Positions 44,901 to 56,636 of a stretch of 64,000 nt of DNA are shown one piece after another. Under the pieces are notes generated by a model, which saw only the letters and a list, made by a program, of their open reading frames with translations, had not been told where the DNA came from and made no database searches. A program made the position numbers and the translations under genes. The stretch's first letter is position 1. Every line of letters begins with the position of its first letter. Source of the stretch: Zantedeschia hybrid cultivar (lineage: Eukaryota; Streptophyta; Magnoliopsida; Alismatales; Araceae); the NCBI GenBank assembly GCA_030544215.1, contig JARZZO010000003.1, forward strand, positions 1,746,001 to 1,810,000, given 5' to 3'.

Positions 44901-47691
44901 TCTCTCCGACAGGACAATGCCCAGTTCTCCTTCTGCTCCATAAGCATCACTTAGCAAAATTATGTCCCTTGTTTCAGGATCAAGTTCAACCAAGTTGCTA
45001 TTGCCCATAGCTACCTGAAGACTCTCTTCGTCCATTTCACCATCCCAGCTTGGGCTCCTTTTGAATGTATTAGACACTGTATCACTGTCTGAGAAAGATC
45101 TTCCATCAAATTCGTCATTGAATTCGTCTTCATGGAGTTTCCTAACTTGAGAAAGGCATTGAACATCAATATGAAGGACGTAAAGTAGAGGAGCCAACAA
45201 CTCGTGCATTCCTGTAGAGATATGCTGATGTCAAGAAATATTGAAAAGATGTGCACGTGCTGAAAGCCAAAAAAAGTGTATGTCTTGAAAGATGCAATTT
45301 CTGATTAACACGTGAGTCATCCACGTTGGAGATATTGGCATTGCATAAAACTGCAGTAAATTTTACTAATAAAAAAATCCAACGTGACAAAAACATCCTA
45401 AATATATTAGAGGTGTTGAGGGAATCCCAACTACAGGTCCATGGGATGTTATTATCTTGTAGTAGTCTGGTACCTACTTGCTGAGTATTATTAGCTTTAC
45501 TCAAGAAAAAGGACCAGCTTTACATGCATAGCAAAATACTTGCCTTGTCTATATCCATATTCTGGATGTCTAAGGCACCACAATAACAATATCCTTCGTA
45601 ACATGGCCTGACATGTTGGAGTTTGAAAGTAGCTCCCTTGCTCTGGATATAGGCGTGATAAATCCTGATCAACCACTTTTCCCAGCTCAGCATTCTGGAA
45701 AAAACGCCCCCACATGCTGTCTGCATGGGCAAGAGCAATGGCAACAATGCATAAGCACTTAACTAAGCAGTACTTCAATGGCGTAGAATGAGAGTATTTG
45801 ATGCAAGAAAATCATAAAATATACAAATGTACTTTCAGGACAAACTCATTCAAAAGAATCAGATCATATGAGTGTGGTTGCACATAAAATTCTAGGTTCA
45901 AGTCAACTGGTGAAACATGCAAAAATCATATGCGGTGTTGCATGTATTGTTCAGATGTACGGGGGAAAAGAATACTATAGGTACTCACTGGTCTTCTATT
46001 GGAATTTGATAATTAAGTCATATGCAGATGGCTGGAAGCTGCCATAAGAAATTAGTTGGTATAAGAAAGGAAGTCCATAGGTTCTGCTTTTTTTCAGAAC
46101 ACATCAAACAAAGAAAAATTCTCATTTAGTACATGGCAATGGCCAAGGCTAATATGGGATTTTTGAAATAACATGAGCGAAACTAAATTAATTATTTGGG
46201 AAAATTCTCATCAAAAGATCATTGCACAAAGTTATTAAGAGGTGATAACTAAGCAGACCTGGATTCTGTGATAATGGATTGTCTATGACAAGACTCGGAG
46301 ATGTATTTCCATCCTTATGAATATGAGGATCTATTAGAATGCGACGTCTTAAGATAGCATACCTGCAAAAGAAAAATATAATTTATATGAAATTGGGAAA
46401 TTAAGCTATAGTTAACTAGTTATGAAATGCAAGGCATCCTCCAATGTCACTGGTGGAAAGGATAAACTCAAAGTTTACATGCCATCAAATGATAATGATG
46501 GACTCTTCTTGATCAGACAAATCCCATTGAAAATCATAAAAACGAACTTGGCAAGAGGAGCAATGACCTTCAAGCTGGCTTCCTGGTATGAGGTGCAAGG
46601 TTCATATGAAAGCCTTACCAGATTGGTGTTATGTGACCATTAATCACGAGAGATCATTCAAATGGCAAAAGATAATATTCATTGGTTATTCAGGAGGAAA
46701 CATCTACTGTCAACAATTAGGTAGTATCCAAGTAAACATTCAAACATGTATATAGTGAAACATTGCAACTGAAGAAACAAAAGGTGAACAAGAAAACACT
46801 AAAAAGAAGATCAAACAGAAATGCAAGTGAATTCAATCATAGGATTTTCTCTTCCACACCCCCCCCCCACCCACCTAGAGGGGACTGGAGGCAGGTAGCA
46901 AAAGGGCCACTGCACACAAGTTGAAGGTGGCAAAATCAAAGTGGAAAACTGGAGCAGTATCACCCATTTTACTGATCTTTATTGCATATATCACAACAAG
47001 CAAGCGATGGAAATCAAGCAAGAAGGAACACCAAACGCACACATGAACGTCAACAGATCATTTTCTCCATATATGTTGCTGAATTACTTTTACATCAGCT
47101 GCTCATTTTCAACTGAAAGACTAAAACCCTCAACTAGAGAAGCTCTAGCATGCTTCGTCCATTGAACAATGAACCACCAAACATAAAACCATCAGTTTCT
47201 AATAACTTGTGAGCTAGCCTTGTGAACTGCAAAAGTTTGAGTTTTAACAGCAAACCCGAATTTGGCATATATATTACACACTGCCTCAAACACCCCATCC
47301 TGGTATCAAATAAGATGGCATCAAGAGAAAAAAGCAAACAAGAACCAAAACAAACAAAGACCTTTTATCTAGGTTCGAGCATCCAAACGCTTGGTTTATC
47401 TCCATGAGAGATAATTCGGGTTAACGATGACCCACATCTTGGATAGAAAACAAAAACACCCAGATAGGTAAATAGCACAAACCAAATTTACCTCCTCCGG
47501 GAATCCGCGGCGACCCGTCTGAGATCGTCGATCGAAGCATCACCCGAAGACGGCAAAATCCCCAAGTCTATGCGCCACCGCACCCCTCTCAGGTTCGAGA
47601 ACCTGGGCCTGCCGCCGCAGGATCCTCCAGTAATCGAAGGCGAGGAAACGGATTGAACCGCCTGGGTGCGATCCGATGGAGCTGGCGGCAT
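41943..47691 (-). CDS. Rab GTPase-activating protein, TBC1D5-like
   Basis: Exons in coding order: 47691-47492, 46362-46259, 45720-45544, 45211-43347, 42092-41943. The join is 2496 bases, 831 codons plus TGA, close to plant orthologues. The start follows a GC-rich leader with no in-frame Met nearer. The TBC domain opens at LRGVRWRIDLG. It has the arginine-finger stretch VDQDLSRLYPE (Arg124), the glutamine-finger YRQGMHELLAP (Gln160) and FGREFSLQDLLVVWDEIF (~347-364), which matches animal TBC1D5 closely. Both catalytic fingers are present, so GAP activity on Rab proteins in endosome or autophagy traffic is expected. A long acidic Ser-rich stretch separates the domain from a C-terminal FQWFWKFGRG block and a helix, ALKELRKINNLL. 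Intron 3 uses a GC donor. Neighbouring DWF5 converges on it. Confidence 0.93.
45212..45543 (-). other. GC-AG intron in the TBC gene
   Basis: On the minus strand exon 3 ends AGACAAG and the intron starts GCAAGT at 45543. The acceptor is CTCTACAG before GAATGCACGAG. Only the GC donor keeps YRQG-MHELLAP in frame. A GT donor four bases later (GTATTT at 45539) would break it. AG|GCAAGT is the standard context of the rare GC-AG class. Confidence 0.85.
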
Positions 47692-48360
47692 CTTCCGGCG
47701 TCGGTTCCCCGCAGACCCAAATGGCTATCCCTCCCCCACCTGGCGTAGGAGCCCCTAGAAAACGAGGAGGAGGGAGAGCAAAGCGCCTACAACGACATGG
47801 GAGCAGAAAAAGCTGGCTTTCTTAGGGGAGGAGGAGGGGAAGAATTGGGGAAAGATGGAATCTTTAACAAGGTATGGAGAAATTTGTGGAGAGAAGAATT
47901 GATTGGAGAGATTTTGCGGCCTGCGGAGGAAATGGGTCGATTTGGTGGAGGAAATGTGCGCTTGGTTTGGGGAGGAGGAGGGGGAAGGGGGGCTTCAATC
48001 ATGGAGTAGTGGTTATGCCATGGGAGGAAGAATTGCAGAGGTTTTGTGGAGGGATGAGTGGAGAATGGTGTGCTAGTTTTGGCAGCATTGGCAGGGAGAG
48101 CACCAGGAAGGGGAACATGTGGAATTTTCTTGTTTTCTTCTTCTCTCCCTCCTTCTTTTTATTATTTAATTACTGGCAATGGAGAAGGATAATATGTGAT
48201 TATTGTGATGTGGGGGAGTGAGGAGAGAAAAATGAGAGGGGAACAGAAGTTGGTTGCTTTACTCCAAAGTCTCCTATTGACCTTGGATGGATGGAAAAGG
48301 GGAAGAAAAGGTTGAGTTGTCCTCTGTCTCCTCTTTTTTTTTTTTTTTTTTAGAGGAGAA
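47692..48360 (-). promoter_or_regulatory. 5' region of the TBC gene
   Basis: The first ~170 bases upstream of the start are GC- and pyrimidine-rich on the minus strand, as in 5' leaders of housekeeping genes. Short ORFs here (47797-48221) are low-complexity Gly/Glu-rich. A long T run ends it at 48338-48352. No clear TATA box was found. Confidence 0.4.
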
Positions 48361-51300
48361 AACCAACTGAAAAGATTTAAAAAAAATAGAACCGATAGAT
48401 TAATATCTCATAATATCTCATGATTACATGTGTTAGGTCTGTTAAAAGATAAAGATTTCCCAATCGGATGAGATCGGATATTATGCTGCCTGTTGTGATC
48501 TCCTGGTATTCTTTTGCTCCATGTGAAAAATATCATGGGATTTAACGTTCGGATTTTTAGGATCCAGAATAATCGCTTAGACCACGAGATAGGTGCTCGA
48601 GGAGGCGGGTGGTTACGAACTTCTATTGGTACTTATCTGCTAAGTATAAATAAATTATAATAAAATTAAGGTTGTGATCACCTCAGCAAGATGACCCGTT
48701 AAAAGCATCCTTTTGATCTGATCTCCCCTGTTTTCAGCGGAGGTGAGAAAACACTAAGATTGTTAACGGAAATTCGATTTTTCGATATGTTATTGAAAAA
48801 CATATCTATTTTTGATAAAAAATATTTATTTGATAATTATCAGAAACGAAAATGGATATTTCCGATAAATTATAGAAATCAGAAACGAAACAACTATTTT
48901 CGTATTTATTTTTTTATTTCTAATTTTGATTATTATTAAATTTATTGTTATTAATAAATATAAACTTTTAGATCATTTTTAATCTAACGGTTGAGGAAAA
49001 GGACTTTTGTAAGAAGAGATGACCCTAATAAATTTTAAATAAATAAGTTCATAAATTAATAATTTTCAATAATTATAAAAAATAATATCCGATTCCAATA
49101 TCGGAATTGAAAACAAATCAAAAACGAAAAATACGCTTTCCGATCTTATTGAAAACGAAAACGAAAAGTATATTTTTTAATTTTATCGAAATAAAAAAAA
49201 AGATTATTATTATCAAAATAAAAAAATGAAAACATCTGTTTTCGTTTCTGCGTGCTACCCGTTTACTAGAAAACACGGTTGGTTAACATGGCAGGGGCCT
49301 TTTCACGCAGATGTTTGTCGTTTTTGGAGTCTAGAAGGCAAAATGGTGGCCACCACAATTACTATATGACAAGTAGGAAAGCTACGGGTGGAGAAAAATT
49401 AATCGGGATTAGGGATGGTAGAGATTTTGCAATGTCGGTTTTTAGTGCAACTAATATTCCAAGAATCCTACCATTCAAGGCTGTCATTCTTTTAGTTATC
49501 ATTAGGAATTTAGGATCCGGGATCAGTTGTGTGCTAACTAGTAGGGGAGTTTCTAGATTCACTGACTAGTTTTATTTATTATTTATTTTTATTTTAATAC
49601 TGGGTGTGTGGTTGAGAGAGAGAGAGAGAGAGAGGTGAAAATCTAAAGGAGGGTCCATTTTCGAATGCGCAAATTAAATGGAGATTATGCTGAATTGGGG
49701 ACAAATATAATATTCCAGGGATATGCTTGGCCCAGTGGGTTTCCTTTCGTGTGTCTCTCTAGTCTCTATATCGTCGGCTCTGAAACAGTCAAAGTAAAAG
49801 TTAGTGGGCCACTTAATGGTCCTCTTTTGTGAGCTTATGAGAGAATTAGATATTAAAGATTCATTTGGTGTGGGATTTTACCAAACCCAACTAATTGACC
49901 AAATATAATCGAGAAATTACATAAGGGGTTGTGGGGGAGATGAAGTCATATGTACATACTAGAATGCCCACCGCCATGCAATGTGGTGTATAATTATCTC
50001 TCTAAATTGACAACCACCCGATCACATCATCTTCTCTTTCTGAATTGAGAACCACTAGATCACATCCACCTTCTTTCTCTCACATGTTATTCTCTCTCTC
50101 TCTATATATATACACAAAAACACACATGTTACAACTCCAAGGAGACCACACTTTTTTTAAAATACCTCTCATCTCATAATGGTTATTCTTTCAAATTCCT
50201 TGTTCTTTCCTCTTTTACGTATCACCCAATGGATGGTAATTTTCACACGTATTACGCCCCTACGGAGACCATACTTAAAATCCCATTCTCTCTCATGTCA
50301 TATTCTTTGAAACTCCTTGTTTTTTTCCTTTTACTTATCACCCAATAGATAGTAATTTTCTTGACTTAGTAATATAGATAGATAAATAGCTTTTGTTTTT
50401 TTAAAACCAATTTCTATAAAAAGGTAAAGAGAAGAAGGAGAAGAAGGCATGACCATATAGGACAAAAGGCAAGGCGTCAATGGGGAAGAAGAAAAGTGGT
50501 GTTCAATTATTGGCCCGATTGCATCATCCTTAAAGTATGCTCAACAAGGGCAGAAGAGAAGAAAAAAGAGAGGCCAAACAATAAAAGTGGAGATTAAATA
50601 CTAGAGTAACATTTCTGACAAAAATCAGTAAGAATGAGATCGTCTGGATCAAGTTGTATGGATCTGTTAATGCCCTCGGACTCATCAAGAAGAGGATGAA
50701 TAGATTATTTATCCTAATGATGCCGTAGAACAAGTCCCCTCTCTTGATAAGTATGGGGACGCAAAAAAAAAATCTAAACAACTTGATCTTAGACTATCCC
50801 GTTCCAAACCAGTGAGCTTGGTCCTCTGGTGGAGAGGTAACCGGCTACTTTATTCGGATCTCTAGTGCCGAAAACAATAGAAAAAGTAGAACCAAATGGT
50901 CCTGCCAGCCATTAAAATACCTGATGGCGTGGCACTGTATGATTGGTTTGGTGTCTGCCAGCGATAGCATATCATAACATAACCTTGTGGCAGACATCAG
51001 ATGGTGGCTGGCGTACGTAGGGGAGGCTAGCCAATAGGATTGGATACGTGGCTATCCTTCTTTGGCAGGACAGTGCTGATGTGGCATTGTAATAAGCCAT
51101 GATGATAACAACGTTGACGAGGCATCGACGTGGATGCCAAGGAATGGAGTTGCCGTGGGTGACCACCACTCATGACCAGTCCTACTTGGTCTCCTTTGTG
51201 GGCAGAAAGCAGAGTTACACTTTGCTTGTGTGATTCTGTTTAGTTTAGTCATCCTAGAAATGTCTAGTTGTTTCAGAGATTGCAAAATTTATAAAAATAA

Positions 51301-51780
51301 GTTCAGACCATCCTATCTCAAAGATTAGACTAACTCTGAACCAAACCGTCAATATTGCATCATTTAGCACTGCAGTAAAGATTAGTTAGAAACAGTCTAT
51401 AGAATCTCAAATGAGATGACGTTTGTTTGATATCTGTTTTAGTTACATGCTTTTGTTTTATGCCGAATGATAGAATTTTTTATAGAAAATAAATTATAAT
51501 TTTATATTTTCTGTAAAAGAGATAAGTGATTCGATCTTAAATGATCGTCCACTTTGTGCACACGGTTCATGTAGCATGAAGCTCATCCCATCCAACATTC
51601 AAGGGTCACGTAGAGTACTGACGGACAGAGGCCCGTGCAGACCAACCGATCATGTAGGTTGGAATCGGGCAGAGTACTTCGGTCATTAATTTAAGTCCAT
51701 AATTAGAAATGTTTTCTTGAATCGTCATAATTTTGATGCATTCATTTGAACATGAGTAATTTTTCTTATAGAGTGATTCA
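48361..51780. other. Intergenic DNA without recognised gene
   Basis: AT-rich stretches with ACGAAAAC/GAAACGAAAA-type short repeats (48770-49260), a (GA)n run at 49615-49635 and scattered TC runs near 50093. The frame at 49279-49569 (96 codons) has no recognisable domain and no splice context. Nothing here could be supported as a gene. Confidence 0.45.
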
Positions 51781-51793
51781 GTTGGCTGAATAT

Positions 51794-51794
<1 letters not shown>

Positions 51795-51858
<64 letters not shown>

Positions 51859-51860
51859 TA
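51795..51860. repeat. Compound (TA)n(GA)n microsatellite
   Basis: About 30 bases of alternating T and A run directly into about 28 bases of GA repeats. Confidence 0.95.
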
Positions 51861-54741
51861 ATCACACACAACTGATATTTCTACCTATTTAAGTGATGAT
51901 TTTAGACCCAAGTCAATTTTTCGAAAAAGTAATGTTAAAGGACCAGGAGATGTAATCCCGCAACTGGAAGAGAGTTTTTAAGCTTCCAATCAATTCAAAT
52001 CTATGATCTCCCAAATGAAGGTGAATAAATGAAGCCAATTGTCCTACCCAACTAGTTCAACAAGGGCATTCAAACATAAGTAGTCATGATTTACATGAAC
52101 ATTTACCTTTATCCAACCTTCCTATAATTATTAGTGAAGTGGAAATTAAGTTAATGAAGCTATGAGATAGAGATTGGCCAGTGAAAGACATTGATCAGTG
52201 ACTGTCGGAAATCAAGTAAATGGAATACAGAGAAAAGGATCATTATACTGCTCAAGTAGTTAAAATCTTACCAAGATAATGCTCAAGAAAAATATTGCTT
52301 TCCAATGATGAATTATCTGATATTTGCCCAAGTTCTTCTCAAGACCAAAGGGTTCATGGGACATTAATTTCTACCAAGGCCACTCCAGCTCATTATGAAA
52401 ATGACCAGTTGATTTACATGGAGGATAGGGTGGCATATCATTAATGTAGAAAGCTGTTAGAATGGTCAGTCGCCGTTGAGTTGGGACCCCTCTCTCTCAG
52501 CCCCACCAAATTCTTTCCTTGCCTTCTTTTGCCGGTGGGGGCTCCCTCTCTCTAACTTTCTAGGCAGCTCATCACCAACCCTTCTCTTCCCTGCATTATT
52601 GATCTGTTTGTTCATCATGCATGGCTGTGAGTGATCCTTCCTTCCATAACCACCGCCAGGAACTTCCAATTGTTTTTTTGAGGTAAATTTCTTTCATACA
52701 TATCATAGCTGCATATCAAAAGATATATATTTGTCATTATAAGTAGTGGCGGATCTAATATTCATTCAGTGGGGTCCTGAGATCCAATGAGATCCTGAAT
52801 TTTGTCAAATTCATTGGCCCAACATAAAACAATCTAATCCAAGATTCGATTGACCCACCCTAGGACCCCAACTAGGGACTTCATATTACTTGGCCCAAGA
52901 CTCCATTGATTCAACCATGCTTATGACTTAACGTACGAGTGATCCCACTGAATAAAATTTCTACGTCTACCACTGACTATAAGAACTATGTTTGCATGTT
53001 ACCTACGGTTATTGCATGTGATCGGTATGTATGAATCTGCCAGTGTACTGTTATTTCGCTTCGGTGACATTCTAGAAACTTAATTAAATGCATGCTAAAT
53101 TTGGTAATTACTCTCTCTCTCTCTCTCTCTCTCTAAGTGTGCATTGAGAGAGAAGGAAGGGTAATTTGGTGTTTTTGACAAAATAGCGATATTTGGTCAA
53201 TAGTTAATGTTTTATCTGTTCAAAAGAGAAGATTATGAATATATCCGAACGGCTAACGATGGCTAATAAAATTTCAGTTATAGATACAACTTATAGGACT
53301 GGTATGTATACCGATATATTTCTTTTAAAGAAAAATAAGTAGTTTTACTACATAGCATTTGCAAAGAACTTAATTTATTCTTTCTAGTGTCTCTTTGTGC
53401 TAGGTACTCCGCATCTTCACCTAGCATTCTGTGTTTGGTAGCATTTGATGAGCGCCCCAAACTTCCTGTTAGTATTTTTCTTGTAGAAATCCCCTTGTTA
53501 GGTACACCTACATCAGCATGAAGTCATGAACATTATGAGTACACTTCACAACTAGCATCAAGACATGGCTTGCCCTAACAGCTCCCATGGGCTTCAGATT
53601 CTGCATTTTGTCTCCTTTATATATGTTATATAGGTACCAAGCATGAAGCCTCTCCTTGGGTTAGATGAGTGATCTTTGTCAAGTTTTGATAGTGGTCGTC
53701 TGCAGTATTTCCGATGGATCATGGATGGTTTCCGTTGGATATTAAAATTTCATCACTTGGTGTCTCTGTCGGATCAATTTTGCACGCAAAAAAATATTGT
53801 AAGTCATGAAAGAGTATTCTTTTATTCACTAACTGGATTATCAATTCCTCAATTGCAGCAAAGATGAGATTCTTAGGAAAGATTTGATTTGTGTGACTAT
53901 GTCCCAGGAAAGACGATCTAAAATTAGTTATAATCACCTCCACTCATTAATTATTTTTCATGTTGATGTAATATTTTTTGACTTCCAATTATAACTTGCA
54001 ACTTAGAGTTTTTTAAATTGGAGGAGTAATGGGGAGGAAGTTTTTACTGTTAATTGTAACTATTCAAAATTAATTATAATTAATTCCTTTTAGTATCTTT
54101 CATGTTAAGTAAAAAGATACCTTCTAACTAAAAAAATTATAACAATCTTGTCAGACATGTCCTTCATGTTCTACAAACAACGCGTAGGATCTAAACCTCA
54201 TGAAATTATTATCTTCCTGCAGAAGAAAAAGAATAAAAACTTGTACTTAGCATGAAGTTAGACCTTCGGCAAACTTCATTTTCACTCATTTTCCATCCTA
54301 ATAATAAGTTTCTCTCCTTACTTCCTAAGAAGATCAAGATGCATAGTTTGCAAGGTTACCCACTCCTTCACGAGTAAGGAAGCTTATAATTATTTTTTTA
54401 ATATTATGTTTTAACTTCCAGAAGTTGCCTTCCATTTCTTGTTCTGCCCGTAACTCTGAAAACTGTGGTAGCTGTGAGTCTCCCTGCCTCTAAGAATCCA
54501 TCACACTCTTACTCAGAATATAAACATAAATAATTGCACCTGATTAACCCACAGGTTACAAGCTAGGAATAGGACCACCCATATAGTCTTGGTCTTGACA
54601 AGTGATCAATAAAGCCAACATCTCAATATATTCCAGTATCCTCACTTCTGAAATGCTTCCAAACTCTATCTTGTGGGTTTTGCCACCAGGGTTTTCTTCC
54701 CACCTTCCACCGTCCCATTCCCTTGCAACTTGTTCGCCTTT
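51861..54741. other. Intergenic DNA without recognised gene
   Basis: AT-rich DNA with a (CT)n run at 53110-53134. Short ORFs at 52466-52669 and 53676-53943 show no family resemblance. No transposon termini were recognised. Confidence 0.4.
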
Positions 54742-55065
54742 TCACCATCTTTTTTTCCTCCCATTTCCTAGTCTCCAAACGTGACCCATAAAGAAGAAAG
54801 GGACTTGCAAACCAGGACATACGGTAAGTTTGGCAGGAAGTGGGAATCCGTATGGGGGGTCACAACCTGCCGCTTTCACCACTCCCCTTCTCCATTTCTC
54901 CCAAGTTTTGATTGCATCTGAGCTATCAACATCAGCCATCAAAAAGGATGAGACGAAACGAGGGAATTTATAAGGTGATGCTCTTTGATGGTTAGCTCCA
55001 ACATTTGTGCTTGTGATATGTGAATACGTGTTTCCACAGTCTCCATCTTTTGAAAGCTTTAGCAA
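54742..55065 (-). other. Unidentified 107-codon ORF
   Basis: Open frame of mixed composition with the central stretch VDSSDAIKTWEKWRRGVVKA and no low-complexity bias. It matches no domain I know. It could be an exon of an unannotated gene, a transposon remnant or chance. No strong splice sites or neighbouring exons were seen. Confidence 0.2.
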
Positions 55066-55421
55066 ACATAAGTCTTGGGACCCAATGAGCTGAAAAAAAA
55101 AAAAAAAAAAAAAGTACGACCGTGGGTGGGGCGGTCCGACGACGACAACGGGCAGAGCTCGTCTTAATGAGCTGTCCTCAGGGTGTTTTTAAAGGATCAT
55201 AATTAAGTACTGCCCGTCGGTTCGTCTGTCCCTTGCCCACCATGCTCTCCTGCATAAACAGCAACAGCAGTTTAATGAACTAAGACGGCTGAGGGGTAGA
55301 GTATTTATTAAGTACATAAGAGGAGTTTAGATCCAATTCTAAGGGTGGCCTTCTATATATCAGAGATGTTTTCCCATTAAATGTGATTGTTCTACTTAAT
55401 TAGTACGACTCCATGTACTTA

Positions 55422-55701
55422 GGATCCATTTGTTTTTATGAAAAATAGGTTAAATGAAAAGATTTTCATGAATTACTTATTTGATAATTCGTAAAATTTT
55501 AGTCAACAAAAACTTAATTTGTTGATTTTTTTTCTTCTGATTTTGATATCTATGAGATAAGATCGAATGCCATTTTACAAAAGAACTGAAAACATTTTTA
55601 TGAGTATCAAATGACAAATTCTATTTTCATTTTCTTTGTAAATGTGTTTTGTTAGAAAATCTTTTCCAACCCAACATGTTTTGCATATAACTAAATGGAC
55701 C
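55422..55701. mobile_element. Tourist-like MITE
   Basis: 280 bp between TTA duplications at 55419-55421 and 55702-55704. Ends GGATCCATTTGTTT and, reverse-complemented, GGTCCATTTAGTT form the inverted repeat. The interior (TATCAAATGACAAATTCTAT, then TTCTTTGTAAATGTG) is related to 39500-39603. Confidence 0.65.
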
Positions 55702-56102
55702 TTAGTGGGAATTAAATGTGTAGCCTTTTTAACTGAGGAGGCCGTGGGATTCAATTCAATGAACCCAAATGAGAACTCTGGTTGCTGTAAGAATTTACGA
55801 ATGCCCCCTATGCTAGCAAGTAGCTAGCTAGGATTCAAACTAGTTGGACTTAGTACGGATTTAATGTAGATCCATAATTTTATCAATTATATTATAATTT
55901 TATCAATTATATTATTGGTTTACAAAAAAACTATCCATCGACTGACCTATAACTCAATAATGTTCAATTAGATAATCAAATTATTTGTTGCATTCGACTT
56001 ATGAAAGATATGTATATGCCATTTTATTTGTTATATATGTCTATTTGGAAAAAGTATCAGTTAACCAATCTACAAACTAATAATTAGTTGGATAATTAAG
56101 TT

Positions 56103-56627
56103 GAGTAATACTTGCTGCAATGCCTCATGCATTGCAATCCACGTGGATTGCAATGCATGGGGTGTGGGTTGGACGGCTGCTGGGCAGCCCATCAAGTGGG
56201 TTGGAACTGGTTTTTCAATTTTTATGTTTTTTTGTTGGATTTTTTTAATTTTTTTAAAACGTCTGATCAAAAATTTAACAATACAGTCAAGAAGTTTGGG
56301 TTGGGTCTGACCCGACTGTATAATTTTTTTAAAAAAATTCTGACATACACCTTAGTTTGCATGTAAATTTTTTTTATTTTTCTTTTCAAAAAATGTATAA
56401 TCGAGTCTAAGTTGATCCGAACTTACTGGATGTACCATTGTATTTTTTTTGATCGGATGTTTAAATTTTTTTAAAAAATCCGACAAGAAAACGAAAAAAA
56501 ATAAAAAACTAGTACCCATCCCACCTGAACCGAACAGTCGTCCAATCATGTGGATCGTACGGCTGTGCCCCATACATTGCAATCCATGTGGATTGTAATG
56601 CATGGAGCATTGTAGCAAGTATTACTA
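56103..56627. mobile_element. MITE with long inverted repeats and 9-bp duplication (MULE-like)
   Basis: Starts GAGTAATACTTGCTGCAATG, and its reverse-complemented end is TAGTAATACTTGCTACAATG. Similarity continues for about 60 bases on each side, including a palindromic ATTGCAATCCACGTGGATTG. AATTAAGTT flanks it at 56094-56102 and 56628-56636. A 9-bp duplication with long inverted repeats is typical of Mutator-like elements. No transposase frame is present. Confidence 0.85.
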
Positions 56628-56636
56628 AATTAAGTT

